Positions 11,604-28,931 of a stretch of DNA of 64,000 nt are shown one piece after another. The first letter of the stretch is position 1. Each line of letters opens with the position of its first letter. Location: contig NC_046681.1 of assembly GCF_009870125.1 (NCBI RefSeq), forward strand, positions 14,459,001 through 14,523,000, in the 5' to 3' direction. The notes under the pieces are model-generated. The model did not search any database and was not told the origin of the DNA. It saw only the letters and a program-made list of their open reading frames with translations. This DNA is from Drosophila pseudoobscura. Lineage: Eukaryota; Arthropoda; Insecta; Diptera; Drosophilidae. The translations under genes and the position numbers were made by a program.

Positions 11604-11876
11604 TTAATAGAAACCGCCGGTCTGCTGCTGGTACACCTCGATGGTGTCGCCTTCCTCCATCTCTAGCGAAGTTGGGGTATCGTTCTCGTTTATAGGCTGG
11701 CCATCAAAGCGGAAGCGCACAACCTGCATGGACAGCCCGGCCCTGTCACAGTAGGCGTTCATCAACTTTCGCAGCGGAGTGTGTTTTTTAATTTTAAATT
11801 GGACCACGGCATTGTCCTGTCCCAACACCTTCAAGTTGATGTGTTCGGTTTCACCACCTTTCTTTTCGTCAGACAT
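11604..11876 (-). CDS. smt3: SUMO (small ubiquitin-like modifier)
   Basis: A single 90-codon exon. It encodes the ubiquitin-fold modifier that Aos1/Uba2 and Ubc9 conjugate to lysines of mainly nuclear proteins. The N-terminal tail [17 protein letters not shown], the beta-grasp core and the [16 protein letters not shown] end are those of fly SUMO. The di-glycine needed for conjugation is intact. The extension removed by the Ulp1 protease reads Phe-Tyr, where I recall Ala-Pro in D. melanogaster. The start is the ATG of MSDEKK; the frame is open upstream only through the 5' UTR. A TATCGAT core lies upstream at 12232-12238. Confidence 0.98.
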   Translation of the reverse strand: MSDEKKGGETEHINLKVLGQDNAVVQFKIKKHTPLRKLMNAYCDRAGLSMQVVRFRFDGQPINENDTPTSLEMEEGDTIEVYQQQTGGFY

Positions 11877-14259
11877 GTTTTTTTCGATGGGTTTTCTGAG
11901 TGCGTGAGAGTCAAAAATATGAAATGATGCCGGCGTGCTGTACAAGAAAAAATTGCAAATAACACACAAATTAGTTATTTCAAATCACACACTTCATGCG
12001 CGGCTTGCTTGCCACCTCAAAGTGAGTTTTGCAATTATATTAATCTTGCGTTCTTACCGTTTTGCTGCTCGTTTCAAGTTTTAATGCAATTTTTCGCCGC
12101 GGCTTCCCTCTTCTACACACACGCCAAAAAATGGTTGTATTCAGTGTGTCCCCAGATTTGCACGCTAGAAATGCCTAAAAATGACCAGAGACGCTAGCTG
12201 GCAGGGTTGCAGCGACAGGGTTGATTTTTGTTATCGATTGTTAGAATAAAAATTGTTTAATTTGTTGTTTTAAATAAAACCACTGCACTGCATTGCATTG
12301 ATTGTTCCATATTGCTTCAAATATTTGTAAATTATTTAATTTATAATTCATATTTTAGATTTAGTAAAAAAAAACACGGAAACTTAACGATAAGTCAAAA
12401 TGCACCCGTGAAATTTCACTCATTTACTTTAAATGTTGCTTTGATCAAAATAAAACATCAATGCAGTTTCTAAAATTCTTTTCTTGGATTTAAGAAAACC
12501 CAAGATTAATTTAAAACCTGTCCTCTGACTATATCGCCACGCGCGTTATCTGCTTATCGATTAATCGAATTGCCCTGAATTAGAACGATTTTTAACCAAA
12601 CCCCGCACAAATTCAAATTTGTATCTTTTTTACAATTTCAGCAAAAAAAAATTTCGTTTTAGCTAACTTTTTTTACTGACAATAGAAACACGTTTATTTA
12701 TCCGCTTCAGTTGAATTAATTTTATTAACTGACCAAACGCTTTTTAACAACTACCATTTGATTCTGGCTATTCGACAAGGACTACTTATGCTTAAATTGT
12801 TTCAATGCAAAGTTACCCCCGTGTAGTAGTTTCGAACTAAGCAGTTTGCCGAAAATTTGGCAGAGGCTGCTCTGTTGAAGAAAATACAAAAAGAGAATCA
12901 CCTTTTCCCCAAAGAAAACGCATCACTTATGGTCGTCGAAACCAACCTGGACCGACGTGGACCCCTGGAGGACCTCTTATAGCATTTTTTTTTCCAGTTA
13001 CCAACATCAAACCTTTAGCGCTTTTAGCTGTTTTCTTTTCTATACGTGATTTCCGCTGCTAGCTCCCTCTTCTCTTCAGTACGATTCAAAACCAGCCAAA
13101 CGTACATGAAACGATCGAAATTGTAAAGCGATTACAAACATAGTTTATATGTAGATTGCATCATTCCACCATTAAAGCATTTCCAAATGTGTACCAAACA
13201 AAGGAAAACTCCACTCACAAACCTCAAGACTCACTCACGCACTCGTCACGTCGGATTCTTACCCGGAAAAAACTTACAGTCGAAAAATATCAGGAAAATT
13301 GGCCCGATTTTAGTAGTAACTTACAAACACCACAGAGAACTCAACCCGACAGGAGGACAGGAGGAGAAGCTATCGTTTCTAGTGTCGTCCTAGAACGGTA
13401 AACGCATTGATTAGTGGGTTTTGTGCATTAACTAAATTACCTGATATAAGACTTTTTCTATTGGGGCAAACGGACCAAAAATGGAACTAATTCCCGCGTG
13501 TTCTTTGCGTTTATAATTATACTTATGCTTTTGTTTTCACATTGTTCAGATTTTCAATATTGAAAACTGCAAAAAGATAAGAGAAAATAAAAGGCACGGG
13601 TTAGTGCAAAAGGTACAAGAGATTTTTGGGTTTGTTTGTTTTGCGTAAGTAAGAGTAATAAGAGTAAAGTGTGTGTATCCCAGGAACCACCATGGGATAG
13701 ATACCATGACAAACCAGGATATATACCAAACACCGCAGACTGTAGCCGAACTCAATCCGAATTCCAGTTCCGTCTTGAAACTTCCCTTTGAACCCCCTTA
13801 CCAAAGGTGGGGAAACAAACACATGTAGGGCTAGCTTTATTTTTACTTACTTTTTCTTTCATTATCAATTTGTTGTTAAGAGTTACTTATAAATTAAAAT
13901 GTTTTAAGCTATGCACATTAGTGGATTGGATTTGCATCGTTATTGGGTGTTTTTGTTGCTAATGTCGCTCTGCTCTTCTGTACTGTAAAATTGTTGTGTA
14001 AAATGGAACCATGGATAATAATAATAATAATAATCATATTAATCCAACCAGGATTGGTCTCTGCCATGAATTTGCAAATAAATTTGAATAAATAGTTACA
14101 ACCAATAGAAGGCTGGCTTTTTTTTTAATTATTAACCTCCTGCTCTGCTCCGATCCACTGTGCTCTATTTTGTTCCGGCTCCGGGTCACTGTGCCTGAAA
14201 ATAGTCAGCGTAGGGGGCATACTTTTAAGAGTCTGGGCATGAATGGGATGAATCCGTCT
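11877..14259. other. Gene-poor interval between smt3 and U1-70K
   Basis: About 2.4 kb of AT-rich DNA. The right end of smt3's 5' side carries a DRE-like site (12232-12238). The left side of U1-70K probably holds its 3' UTR, with an (ATA)n run near 14014-14034. Three islands of higher GC with splice-like borders on the minus strand stand out near 12911-12985, 13310-13395 and 13690-13800 (see findings). I see no tRNA-like B box and no convincing coding gene. Confidence 0.5.
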
Positions 14260-15633
14260 CTACTGACGCCACCAGCTCTGCTCGTTGGCATTTTGCTGGC
14301 CATTGTCGGGATTGAGAGCTGCATTGGGGTTTGCATTCGAATTATTGCGTCCGATGATGGGCGGCGGCGGCACACTGAACATATTGTGATGCGCAGGCGG
14401 AGGACGGTACTTCTCCTCGTGCTCATCGTCAACCTCGCGCTTGATGGCTGCGTTTTGATAGTCGAACGATGGATAGCCATCGTCGACGGGCTCCTCCTTA
14501 ATCTTGATGATGTCCATTTCACGGAAATCGGGCTTGCGTTCCTTAACATCGCCGGCCACTCCTCCGCGTTCGCGGTCCTTTCGGTCACGCTTGCGTTCGC
14601 GTCGCTCCCTGGAGGAATCGCGCTCGCGCGACTTGGAACGCTTCTTCCTCTTCTCACGTTCACGATCACGGTCGCGATCGCGATCTCTCTCACGGTCCCT
14701 CTCCCGCCTGTCGCGGCGGTCGAACTCATCATAGCGTTCCCGGCTGCCGGCGCGACGTTTTCTGCGCTCACGGGACCGGCTGCGGGAACGGTTGCCAGCC
14801 ACGGCGACACGTCCACGATCACGTTCCCGATCCCTGCGGTCTCTGGAGCGAGACCGCCGTCTGTCTGCCCCAAAGGCAGGACGTCCTCCGGGGGCGCCTC
14901 TGGGCTCGACGCCATTGTTGCTGCGACCGCCTGCTCCTTCACGATCCTCGCGCTCACGTTCTAGGCGGTAGCGTTCGCGTTCTCGCTCATTGTCCTCGCG
15001 ACCAGAGTGCTTGATATTCACGTCGTTGCCACCGCGCCGAGTGCCGCCCAGTCCTCCGCCCAGGCGACGCGGCAGCCAGCCCTTGACTGTGCGGGCCCGT
15101 TCTACATCTACCAGGACACGCTTGCTGTCAATCTTCTTACCATCGGCGTGCTTGTAGGCGGCGTGCATGTCGCGCTCGTGCTCGTACTCAATGAAGGCAT
15201 AGCCCTTGGGTTTACCTGACTCCTGGTCGTGGATCAGGACTATTTTCTTGATGGGGCCATAGAACTCAAACTCACGCCGCAGCTTTGACTCAGATGTGTC
15301 GTAGTTGATACGTGCGATAAACAGAGTGCGAAAGGGATCCTCTGTGGCGTTCTTTATCTCAGTGGGATCCCACAGGGCGATTTCTCGCTCTAGCTTGTAG
15401 GCCACCTGCTCGGCCTTTTCGCGACGCCTTCGCTCCAGGCGCTCCTGGCGCGTCTCAACCGTCTTGGGCAGCGGTGTGTCCTCGGGATCCTCGAAATCAG
15501 TCATAAAGTGGGCCACTCCCAAGTAGCCTCTCGATTTCTTTTCATGTGGCAATTTATCCACCGGCGGCATAAACGGGATGGGATCCCGTGCGGCGAATAA
15601 CGCCAACAAATTCGGCGGTAGATATTGGGTCAT
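14260..15633 (-). CDS. snRNP-U1-70K: U1 small nuclear ribonucleoprotein 70 kDa
   Basis: A single coding exon of 457 codons. The protein binds stem-loop I of U1 snRNA and helps U1 snRNP recognise 5' splice sites in the nucleus. The U1-70K N-terminal region fills residues 1-95 ([20 protein letters not shown]). The RRM follows, with RNP2 LFIARI at 104-109 and RNP1 KGYAFIEY at 143-150. After that come [13 protein letters not shown] and a long Arg/Asp/Glu- and RS-rich tail with [13 protein letters not shown]-type repeats that contacts SR proteins. The C-terminus ends EQSWWRQ. Length is close to the fly protein (about 450). A 5' UTR intron is likely just upstream (splice-like sequence at 15660-15690). 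The mirror-image open frame on the plus strand (14170-14964) is a composition artefact. Confidence 0.97.
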   Translation of the reverse strand: MTQYLPPNLLALFAARDPIPFMPPVDKLPHEKKSRGYLGVAHFMTDFEDPEDTPLPKTVETRQERLERRRREKAEQVAYKLEREIALWDPTEIKNATEDPFRTLFIARINYDTSESKLRREFEFYGPIKKIVLIHDQESGKPKGYAFIEYEHERDMHAAYKHADGKKIDSKRVLVDVERARTVKGWLPRRLGGGLGGTRRGGNDVNIKHSGREDNERERERYRLEREREDREGAGGRSNNGVEPRGAPGGRPAFGADRRRSRSRDRRDRERDRGRVAVAGNRSRSRSRERRKRRAGSRERYDEFDRRDRRERDRERDRDRDRDREREKRKKRSKSRERDSSRERRERKRDRKDRERGGVAGDVKERKPDFREMDIIKIKEEPVDDGYPSFDYQNAAIKREVDDEHEEKYRPPPAHHNMFSVPPPPIIGRNNSNANPNAALNPDNGQQNANEQSWWRQ

Positions 15634-16622
15634 TTTTAAGTAGTTTTTATTACCTTTCCCTGCGTCTCGCCGTTTTCAGACTGTAGTAGAAAAAAAAACA
15701 TTTAGGTTATGTTACGATTTGTTTACCATGAAAATCGTGCAAGGAACCAACTTTAAGCATCCATCCGTCTGGCCAGAGTATAGTTGTACGTACTTAAGTT
15801 AAGTACAAACTTCTTAATCAAATATCCAATAATTCAATCCAATTATCCAATAATCCAATTATTTTACAATTTTCTTCACTTTTTCGTCTGGCTTGTGTAG
15901 CAGCTTAGGGATGATTTATCTTGACATACGAATATATCGATATAATTTACATTTATTTATATGCGCTGGCAATTTTTGTATGCTATATCTATGAAACTAC
16001 TTGTATGATTTTTCAACAAATGGAGGGTATTTTTATGTTCTTTCACATCGTTCGAACATATATATATACCCGTGGCTTTTGATTCTAGTTGCATTTTATG
16101 TTTCATAGCTCCGACTCCGATTCACAGTGTATCGATATTTTTGTGCGATAAACGGAACATGAATCCAATTTTGCTACTTCATACATGCATATTGTTGGGA
16201 ATGGCGTTAGTATACCCTATTTGCGCTAATAATACGCATTCTCAATACTGTTGACAACATTAAGACATAAGAATAAGGATAGCGTATGTGGAGACTCTAG
16301 GCCGGAATATTTAGAACCATAATTGTGATTGTTATTTTCAAAATAAAACGCCGATAGGTTCCTCTCGAACATCGATATCTTGTTCTTTCTACCTCCCCTC
16401 CTTGTTCGTAAAGGTGTTTGAGCGCATAACGGAACTTAGGATCGATCTTGTGTTAAACGTGATTTTGTTCTTTTTCGCACTATTAAGTAGGAAGTTTTGA
16501 TATAATCCGAAAAGTGCCTATTTTAAATAATTTTAAATACAATTAATTTTCGTTCCTGTAAGTATATACTTGGTAATATTAATAACTCGAACTCAATTAA
16601 GCAACTAAGCAGCTAAAGTGCA
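15634..16622. other. Intergenic region, U1-70K 5' side to 4E-T 5' side
   Basis: About 1 kb. It contains the U1-70K 5' leader near 15640-15690 and several ATCGATA-type cores (near 15936, 16131 and 16371) that could serve either divergent gene. The rest is AT-rich with no gene seen. Confidence 0.45.
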
Positions 16623-23098
<6,476 letters not shown>

Positions 23099-23384
23099 CT
23101 CTTATGCATATTGACTCGGCTATAAAGAAGTGAACAAGCGAATAATGTGAAAGTTTTGCACGAAAACAGGAAGGACAAAGAAAGCGCCTTGAGATGTTGC
23201 CATGATTCCACTTTATTTTCTGATTCCATTTGTTATTGGAAATATTATTTTTAAACAATACTTTTAATTTATCAAACGAGGATATTATTGTGGGTGCAAC
23301 ATATATAAGGAAATATTTAACATTAATTCCAATAATTTCGTAGTAAGTTCCTTGTTAAAAGAATGAATAATATTGTAGTTCAAA

Positions 23385-23702
23385 TCAAGTATTGCGTCCG
23401 CCATCCACATTAGGCTGAAAATTTTGGTCAGTGTAAAACTCTAACTGATTCATGTTCTCTGCGGCTGCCGGCAGCCGGGTAGAATAATAAAGCCGTTTGT
23501 CCATAGGCCCGAAGCGAGACGCATAAGACAGCTCTGCTCTATATGGTCTATCAGAGAAAAATTTGAAATCTTCGCATTTCTTAACACTTAAATCTTTAAA
23601 AATATTTCGAAAGAGCTGTGGACACTTCTCTATTTGTGCACAGATCTTAATTTGCTGAACAAACTTTCCGATTTGTCTAAGCCCCTGTGTAGAACGCCTC
23701 AT
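23385..23702 (-). CDS. Small orphan protein, 105 aa
   Basis: A single open frame of 105 codons with a good density of charged residues and six Cys or Cys-pair positions (KICAQIEKCPQLF, VKKCEDFKFF). The N-terminus is Arg/Lys/Gln-rich without acidic residues (MRRSTQGLRQIGKFVQQIK), compatible with a mitochondrial presequence, and the C-terminus is polar (PNVDGGRNT). I do not recognise it. It lies between the 4E-T 3' end and Spn27A, and its strand matches Spn27A. Coding status rests on length in an AT-rich context and protein-like composition only. It could be a lineage-specific or testis gene. Confidence 0.5.
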   Translation of the reverse strand: MRRSTQGLRQIGKFVQQIKICAQIEKCPQLFRNIFKDLSVKKCEDFKFFSDRPYRAELSYASRFGPMDKRLYYSTRLPAAAENMNQLEFYTDQNFQPNVDGGRNT

Positions 23703-24116
23703 TCCCGTGAGTCATGAGTCGTGTTTGTGCATAAGATGAGCGTTAACTTTACAAATTGATTTACCAATAGAGGAGATCGTTAAACGTTACGTACTTGGGA
23801 CATTCCCAAAGCTAGATGTTGAGGTATTTTGCATCTACATCGCTCGCTTTCAATTGTTCAAGGCATGCCTGCCTGCTTGCCGTCAAAGTAGAGTCGTATA
23901 TAAGAAAAAAAAAACAACGACAGTGCCAGAGAGTGCCTTTGGCTTTATCAGCGAACCAAACGGAATGGAATGACTATGGAGAGGTGGAATCGCCGCCACG
24001 CACGATTACTGGGGCTGTGTGTGAAACCATGTCAAGAGCAAATTTATGTGTTTCGATTCTTAGTTGTTTATTGCATATTACAAGATTAAACACCGCGGCG
24101 AGTGTGTGGCTTAGGC
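23703..24116. other. Gap between orphan gene and Spn27A
   Basis: About 400 bp, probably the 5' side of the orphan gene and the 3' UTR of Spn27A. No distinct element is seen. Confidence 0.35.
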
Positions 24117-25460
24117 CTAGGCCTGGGGCTTGTGAACCTTTCCGGCAAACAGTATATTCCCAGTGGACTCTTCCTCGATGAAGAACACAAAGGGACGATT
24201 CACATTGAACTCCTCGATGGTTGTGCTGCCCCCGAACTTGTTCTCGATCTCCACAACGGTGGCTGCATAAGCCTCGGTACCTTTTTCGTTCACATTTATG
24301 CCGGCCTTTTGCAGGATGTTGGAGACCTTCACCTTCCCGGCCACATCGGCTCCACGCGTCAGTCCTGGCAGTGAGGCGCTATCCTCGAAGATCTCTCGCA
24401 CGCCCAGACTCTTGAGAGTCTCTTTGAAGTCTTGCTGGTAGTCAAAGTGGAACTTGGGCAGCGTCACCTTCACTTTGACCTCCTCCATGGCCCACTGGGC
24501 GCCCTTCAACTCATCGTTTTCCAGCGTATGGACCAGCTCGTGGATGCCATCGAGTGCGTAGGGCAGCAGCACAAACATGGAGTTCTTTCCCTTGTAGGGT
24601 AGTCGGAGGATTTGGGCCTTCAGCTTCTCAGAGTTGTGGTAGTAGAAAAAGTCCGTCTGTTCCATGTACTCCACGCGCGACTGCTCCTTCTGGTTGCGGA
24701 AGAAGGCGCCCTGGTAGGTGCTGGCAAACTGCCGGCGCCACAGTCCATTGAAGTAGATGAGATTGGTGAGCAGCATCACGCTGCTCCGCACATTGTCCGG
24801 ACTCACCAGCTGGCTGAGCCGGCCCTGTGTGATGTTGCTGGCCCACTCGTTGATGGCGTCGGCCGCCGCCTGGGCGTTGCTGAAGTCTAAGGCCTCGACC
24901 TCGCTGTCATAGAAGTGCTTTAGGGTGGCCGTGAACTTCTGTTGAGTTTCGATGAAGCTGTCGGTGAAAAGCTTGGTGCGCACGCTGAGAGTGTCGTGGA
25001 GCTGGTTCTCCTTCTTGAACGAGTTGAGCGTCTTGCGGTAGAACTCGCGCACATTGTTCTGCGACCTGATATCCGTTTGGGTGTTGGCCAGCTCCCGCAG
25101 CGTCTGGGTATCGGCGCCGGCAGCCTCCGAGAGCAGGGCCAGGACCAGCTTGATGGAGAACGGCGATATGATCACATTCTTTGCTTCCGTCTCATTCTGC
25201 AGCACTGTCTTCAGCAGCTGCCACGAGAACTGGTCGTGGGAGTCGCTTCTGAATGGCACAAAGGTGTCAATGTCATCATACCCTCCGGGCATCGCTGGCA
25301 GCGCCACTGGTCCGATCGGCACCTTGTCTGTCCGCGTCTCAAACACGCCCTGGGGCGTCGTTATCGTCGGTATTGAGTTGCCATTCGCCGACGCTGATGC
25401 TCCAAATACCAGCAGAAGACCTGCCAGCAATCTGCTCAAAGCCAGATTTTTGCTTATCAT
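24117..25460 (-). CDS. Spn27A: Serpin 27A, secreted inhibitor of melanisation and Toll proteases
   Basis: A single exon of 447 codons. The start is the ATG opening [20 protein letters not shown], a clear signal peptide; the frame stays open upstream but has no better start. Serpin landmarks are [21 protein letters not shown] near residue 100, [20 protein letters not shown], and the C-terminal [21 protein letters not shown]. The reactive loop has an inhibitory-type hinge ([10 protein letters not shown]) and a likely scissile NK-FGG. This resembles the R-F cleavage site of prophenoloxidases, as described for D. melanogaster Spn27A. It acts in haemolymph and perivitelline fluid to restrain the melanisation cascade and Easter-driven dorsal-ventral Toll signalling. 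cort and Nse1 nearby match the 27A neighbourhood. Confidence 0.96.
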   Translation of the reverse strand: MISKNLALSRLLAGLLLVFGASASANGNSIPTITTPQGVFETRTDKVPIGPVALPAMPGGYDDIDTFVPFRSDSHDQFSWQLLKTVLQNETEAKNVIISPFSIKLVLALLSEAAGADTQTLRELANTQTDIRSQNNVREFYRKTLNSFKKENQLHDTLSVRTKLFTDSFIETQQKFTATLKHFYDSEVEALDFSNAQAAADAINEWASNITQGRLSQLVSPDNVRSSVMLLTNLIYFNGLWRRQFASTYQGAFFRNQKEQSRVEYMEQTDFFYYHNSEKLKAQILRLPYKGKNSMFVLLPYALDGIHELVHTLENDELKGAQWAMEEVKVKVTLPKFHFDYQQDFKETLKSLGVREIFEDSASLPGLTRGADVAGKVKVSNILQKAGINVNEKGTEAYAATVVEIENKFGGSTTIEEFNVNRPFVFFIEEESTGNILFAGKVHKPQA

Positions 25461-26180
25461 TATTATTATGCTCCCCAATCGATACGATCGATACGATTTT
25501 CTTGTGTCTATTATTCTCCTTTTCTCGACCACCAAAGCAACTGTTAAATAGATGCGCGCTGCTGCTGTTGCGGGAGAGACTACGACACCACACAGAGACA
25601 CTGAACACAGTAGAAGAGAGCGAGAGAGGACGAATGGAATGACGGACGACGATAACCGTTGTGCTCCGCGATCCCAATTGGATTGACTCAAGAGTCTGAG
25701 CGGGCAAGCTTAAAAACCAGCTTCAGAGCTAGCTCTGTCAACGTCGCGGTGGCTGCGCGCGTGTTTGTTTTTGTTGGGAGTCCCAAACGCCAGCAGCGCA
25801 CGTCACAGTCTCCTGAACATGGGTCAGGTCTTTTTTCCCCATTTCTCTTTATTTCCCCTCCTTTGCCCCAAGAATTCGATTTCAGCCATTTGCATAGTGT
25901 TTTCCCATATATTGATTTGATTCATATTCTTGGAGAATACCTAAACTTGCCGGAACAACATGACCAAATACTAGTTAGTTAATGGCATTTAAATAATATT
26001 TGAATTTTAAATAACATTGCCATTTTGATTGAACAAATCTGGCAATGCTGTAAACAGTGCTGGGAAACTTTTTCTGCTTGGCAGCTCAGCTGTTTTGTGC
26101 TCATGGTTCCGTGCCGTTGATGTAACAACCAAACCGGCTGAAGACCTTAAAATTTTATTATAAAAATCCACTCTTGTGAA
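25461..26180. other. Divergent interval, Spn27A and microprotein pair
   Basis: About 720 bp. The Spn27A leader and GAGA-type repeats lie near 25614-25630. A TTAAAAA-type element near 25709-25716 may be its TATA region. The right part is AT-rich with no gene seen. Confidence 0.4.
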
Positions 26181-26366
26181 ATGCAAATTCGTCGTCCTCG
26201 TGGTGTGACAATTCCTCAGTTAATGGTAGTAACCGCTCTCGGGGTACTAGGAGGCATATACATTTGGCAGCCATTGATATTGAAATTCAAAGACGAAAAG
26301 AAAACAGACAGTGAACCGAAGGCTCCAACAGCAGCGGCAGTCACAAATTCCACAAAGTTCGAATGA
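26181..26366 (+). CDS. PIGBOS1-like single-pass mitochondrial microprotein
   Basis: An open frame of 61 codons. An N-terminal basic stretch (MQIRRPRGVTIPQL) precedes one membrane segment at about residues 13-30 (MVVTALGVLGGIYIWQPL), then a Lys-rich, polar tail. The layout and the QL...LG(I/V)xGGxYI(W/F)QP pattern match my memory of human PIGBOS1, a 54-aa outer-mitochondrial-membrane protein that talks to the ER protein CLCC1. Function here is inferred from that likeness only. A second microprotein frame starts 49 nt downstream on the same strand, so one transcript probably carries both. Confidence 0.75.
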   Translation: MQIRRPRGVTIPQLMVVTALGVLGGIYIWQPLILKFKDEKKTDSEPKAPTAAAVTNSTKFE

Positions 26367-26414
26367 CTCGTAACTCTTAGTTGGCCTTTATTTAATTACA
26401 TTCTTTTCTTACAG

Positions 26415-26621
26415 ATGAGTTTCATTAACGGACTCAAGAAGTTCGCCACCACGACCGTGGGTCTGATGGCCATCGGCATCGGCTCCACCGTCCTCATTTA
26501 TACCGGCCATCGGTTTATTGTGAAACCCTACCAATCCAAGCAACGACGCCTCCAAGCGGAAGCCTGTGCGGACTATCTGTTTCAGCAGGAGGCCCATCCG
26601 ATCCGCAGCGATCTCCGATAG
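26415..26621 (+). CDS. Second single-pass microprotein, 68 aa
   Basis: Starts at the first ATG after the PIGBOS1-like stop. It has a basic N-terminus (MSFINGLKKFATTTVG), one hydrophobic segment at about residues 17-35 (LMAIGIGSTVLIYTGHRF), then a basic, polar tail. The ATG directly follows a splice-acceptor-like stretch (TTTTCTTACAG), so a 45-nt intron (26370-26414) may lie between the two frames. Alternative splicing might instead choose one or the other. Composition suggests a mitochondrial inner- or outer-membrane anchor. I do not know the family. Confidence 0.7.
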   Translation: MSFINGLKKFATTTVGLMAIGIGSTVLIYTGHRFIVKPYQSKQRRLQAEACADYLFQQEAHPIRSDLR

Positions 26622-26973
26622 AGAGCGAGCACTGTGTCCAGTAATTTTACCACATCCATCATATAAAATATATATTACATCCTTTTACGTAAACCCGAGG
26701 GAACAGTGAAGTTTTTAGGTTCATAAATTAATCATTGATTTCAGTAGAGTAAATGCATTAGGTTATTCAATGAAATTTTATTGGAAGCAACAACATGAAT
26801 TGAATAAGTAATGAAAACAAAGAAGCTAGCCAACCAGCCAATAGATATGTTTAAACATTGAAATAAATTCCATATAAAGAATGGCTTGCGTTTAATTTGT
26901 TTCACACCGAATAACAACACTTAGCGGATAAAACATTTAATTTAAGATCTAACATTTTGCTGTTATGGACTGT
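26622..26973. other. Convergent 3' regions, microprotein pair and cort
   Basis: About 350 bp of AT-rich 3' UTR sequence. No further element is seen. Confidence 0.4.
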
Positions 26974-28695
26974 TCACCGAATCCCTCTAAACAGACACAA
27001 GGAACTGCACTTCTCCTTGGCCTCTTGGGCCTGCCTTTTGAGTACAGCCTCCCTCTTGTGGGTGGGAAAGAAGTTCCACAGCGAGAAGGTGTCATCAAGA
27101 CCACCTGTGGCTATGTTTGTTCCATCTGGACTCCACATCAGGAACAGAGTGCCACGATCCTGGTGGGCTAGCAGATCAACCACTCGATTCAGTGAGGCAA
27201 GAACGAGAATTTCACACACCAGACATTCCATTTCATCTGCAGACATCGTGGAATGCTTAAATTATGAGCAATATATGCCGGATAAAAACCCAGATTACTA
27301 CCTACCACCCCTGATGATGTTGACCAGCAACTCGCCTGTGATCTTGCTGAATGTGACTGTCTTGATATTGATCCTGTCGTCCTTGCGCTTGTATGTGGCC
27401 ACAAATTTCCGACGCGGTATGTTGAAGATGAAAATGGAGGCGGGACATCTTTCCACTGGATCGAATATACGGATATTAAGGGTATAGGCCGATTTCGGGT
27501 TATGATCTTACCCACAGCCAAGTCCACGCCCGTCCAGGGATGCCAGTCGAAGACCACGGCCTTCGACCTGCAGCCCAATTTCAGGAGGCGATTCTTCAGC
27601 CTAGCATCGAATATGAAGATGGTGCCATCTGTGTCGCCCGATGCAAAGTATCGCATATTGGGTGAGAACCTTATCATAGATATCTTATGTCTGTGCTCTC
27701 GGATCTGAAGGGACGTCATTTTGGGGCGGGTGAGGACCACAATGATGCCACAGTGGGTGCCACACAGCAACTCGTTGCCATCGTGCGACCACTCAATGCA
27801 GCGTATGAACCCCATCGACTTGAGGAAGTATTTTCGATACGAGACTATAAACTCCATTGTAGGTGTGACCGCCCATAGATCCAGGACTGGATAGGTTCCA
27901 TCCATGCAGCCAATGGCGAGGTATTTGCCATCGGGCGAATATTTAAGCGAAGTCGGTGACTCCACACTGAAAATCATGGTACTTTCGTCCAGATTGCGCC
28001 ATATCATTACGTCCTGGCCGGACGAAATGGCCACCAGGTCGTTTGAAGCCCAGTCCATCATATTGTAATCGATCGGACTGCAAATTCCAGGCATATCGTG
28101 CGTGGCATTCTGAAAGGCGGTCGGTCTGCTGCGTGGCAAACAGGGCCAGTCGGCATCAATACTGACCATGCCGCTCAATTGGGATCGGGATCCCTGCAGA
28201 TTACTGAACTGCAGCAGGCGGTGCTCTTGGATGTGAAAAGCGCTGTTGATGATGGAAATGAAGCTGCTCTGACGCCAATAGCTAGAGGTTAAAGTGATGC
28301 CCTACGAGTGCATTGAATAACTGTACATCGAATCACTTGAAGAACATCCAAACATAATCCTCACCGTTTCCAGAATATCCCTCTCTTCCCTGCGTCCTAC
28401 GTACTTCAGATTGAAATCAATATTCTCCCGCTCAAATCGCTTCGGTATGAATCGTTCGCCGCAATACGAGACGTGCTGCTTTTCATTCTTGCTGCTTAAA
28501 AATTTCTCGCTCTGTTTAAAAAATAAACATTTTGCAGATGAGTGGGAGAACCAGGCTTCTACTTCGACTTTTCTACACCTTATAGGCCTCTTGCTGCCAG
28601 AATTTGCGGCGCACCTTTGTGAATGGTGTTACGGACTTTTTGTCCATTTTTGCACATTTATTTGGACTATCACAAACACTCATCTCGACGAACAT
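26974..28695 (-). CDS. cort: Cortex, meiosis-specific Cdc20/Fizzy-family APC/C activator
   Basis: Five exons join in phase: 28579-28695, 28365-28511, 27512-28268, 27306-27455 and 26974-27236, about 477 aa. Acceptors for exons 3 and 5 were chosen by frame. Cortex is a divergent, female-germline activator of the anaphase-promoting complex needed to finish meiosis. An activator C-box is visible as ERFIPKR in exon 2. WD40 blades follow ([18 protein letters not shown], then [37 protein letters not shown]). The protein ends in Ile-Arg, the IR tail used to dock on the APC/C. It is flanked by Nse1 on the same strand, about 240 bp upstream. Start: a second in-frame ATG four codons in is equally possible. 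Confidence 0.93.
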
Positions 28696-28931
28696 TTAAT
28701 TCTTTCTGCCCAGCAGATTGCATTATACTCGCGCCATTTTAATGTTTGCTCTTCTTAAAGCCGCACCGCCCCCTCAAGAGAGTAACTACAGTTAGCCCAC
28801 AGAGTACACACACTCTCACCCAAATCTAAACGGTTCTAGTCAGTGCAGTGCAGCACGCGAAAGAATAACTAGTTGGATTTGCTAAACACTCATTTCGTTT
28901 CATGTTAATTTTATTTGTACATATGTATTAT

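Noticed and set aside
11249-11695. 148-codon plus-strand frame
   Set aside because: Starts in a TG repeat and overlaps the smt3 3' end; composition is not protein-like.
13156-13401. 81-codon plus-strand frame
   Set aside because: No conserved features; overlaps an island that looks exon-like on the other strand.
14170-14964. 264-codon open frame on the plus strand
   Set aside because: Exact antisense of the Arg/Ser/Asp-repeat part of U1-70K; low-complexity codons keep the opposite strand open.
24942-25551. Overlapping plus-strand frames of 144-165 codons
   Set aside because: Antisense of Spn27A, which is unambiguous.
25461-25691. N-terminal extension of Spn27A to an upstream start
   Set aside because: The frame is open but would bury the clear signal peptide starting at MISKNLALS.
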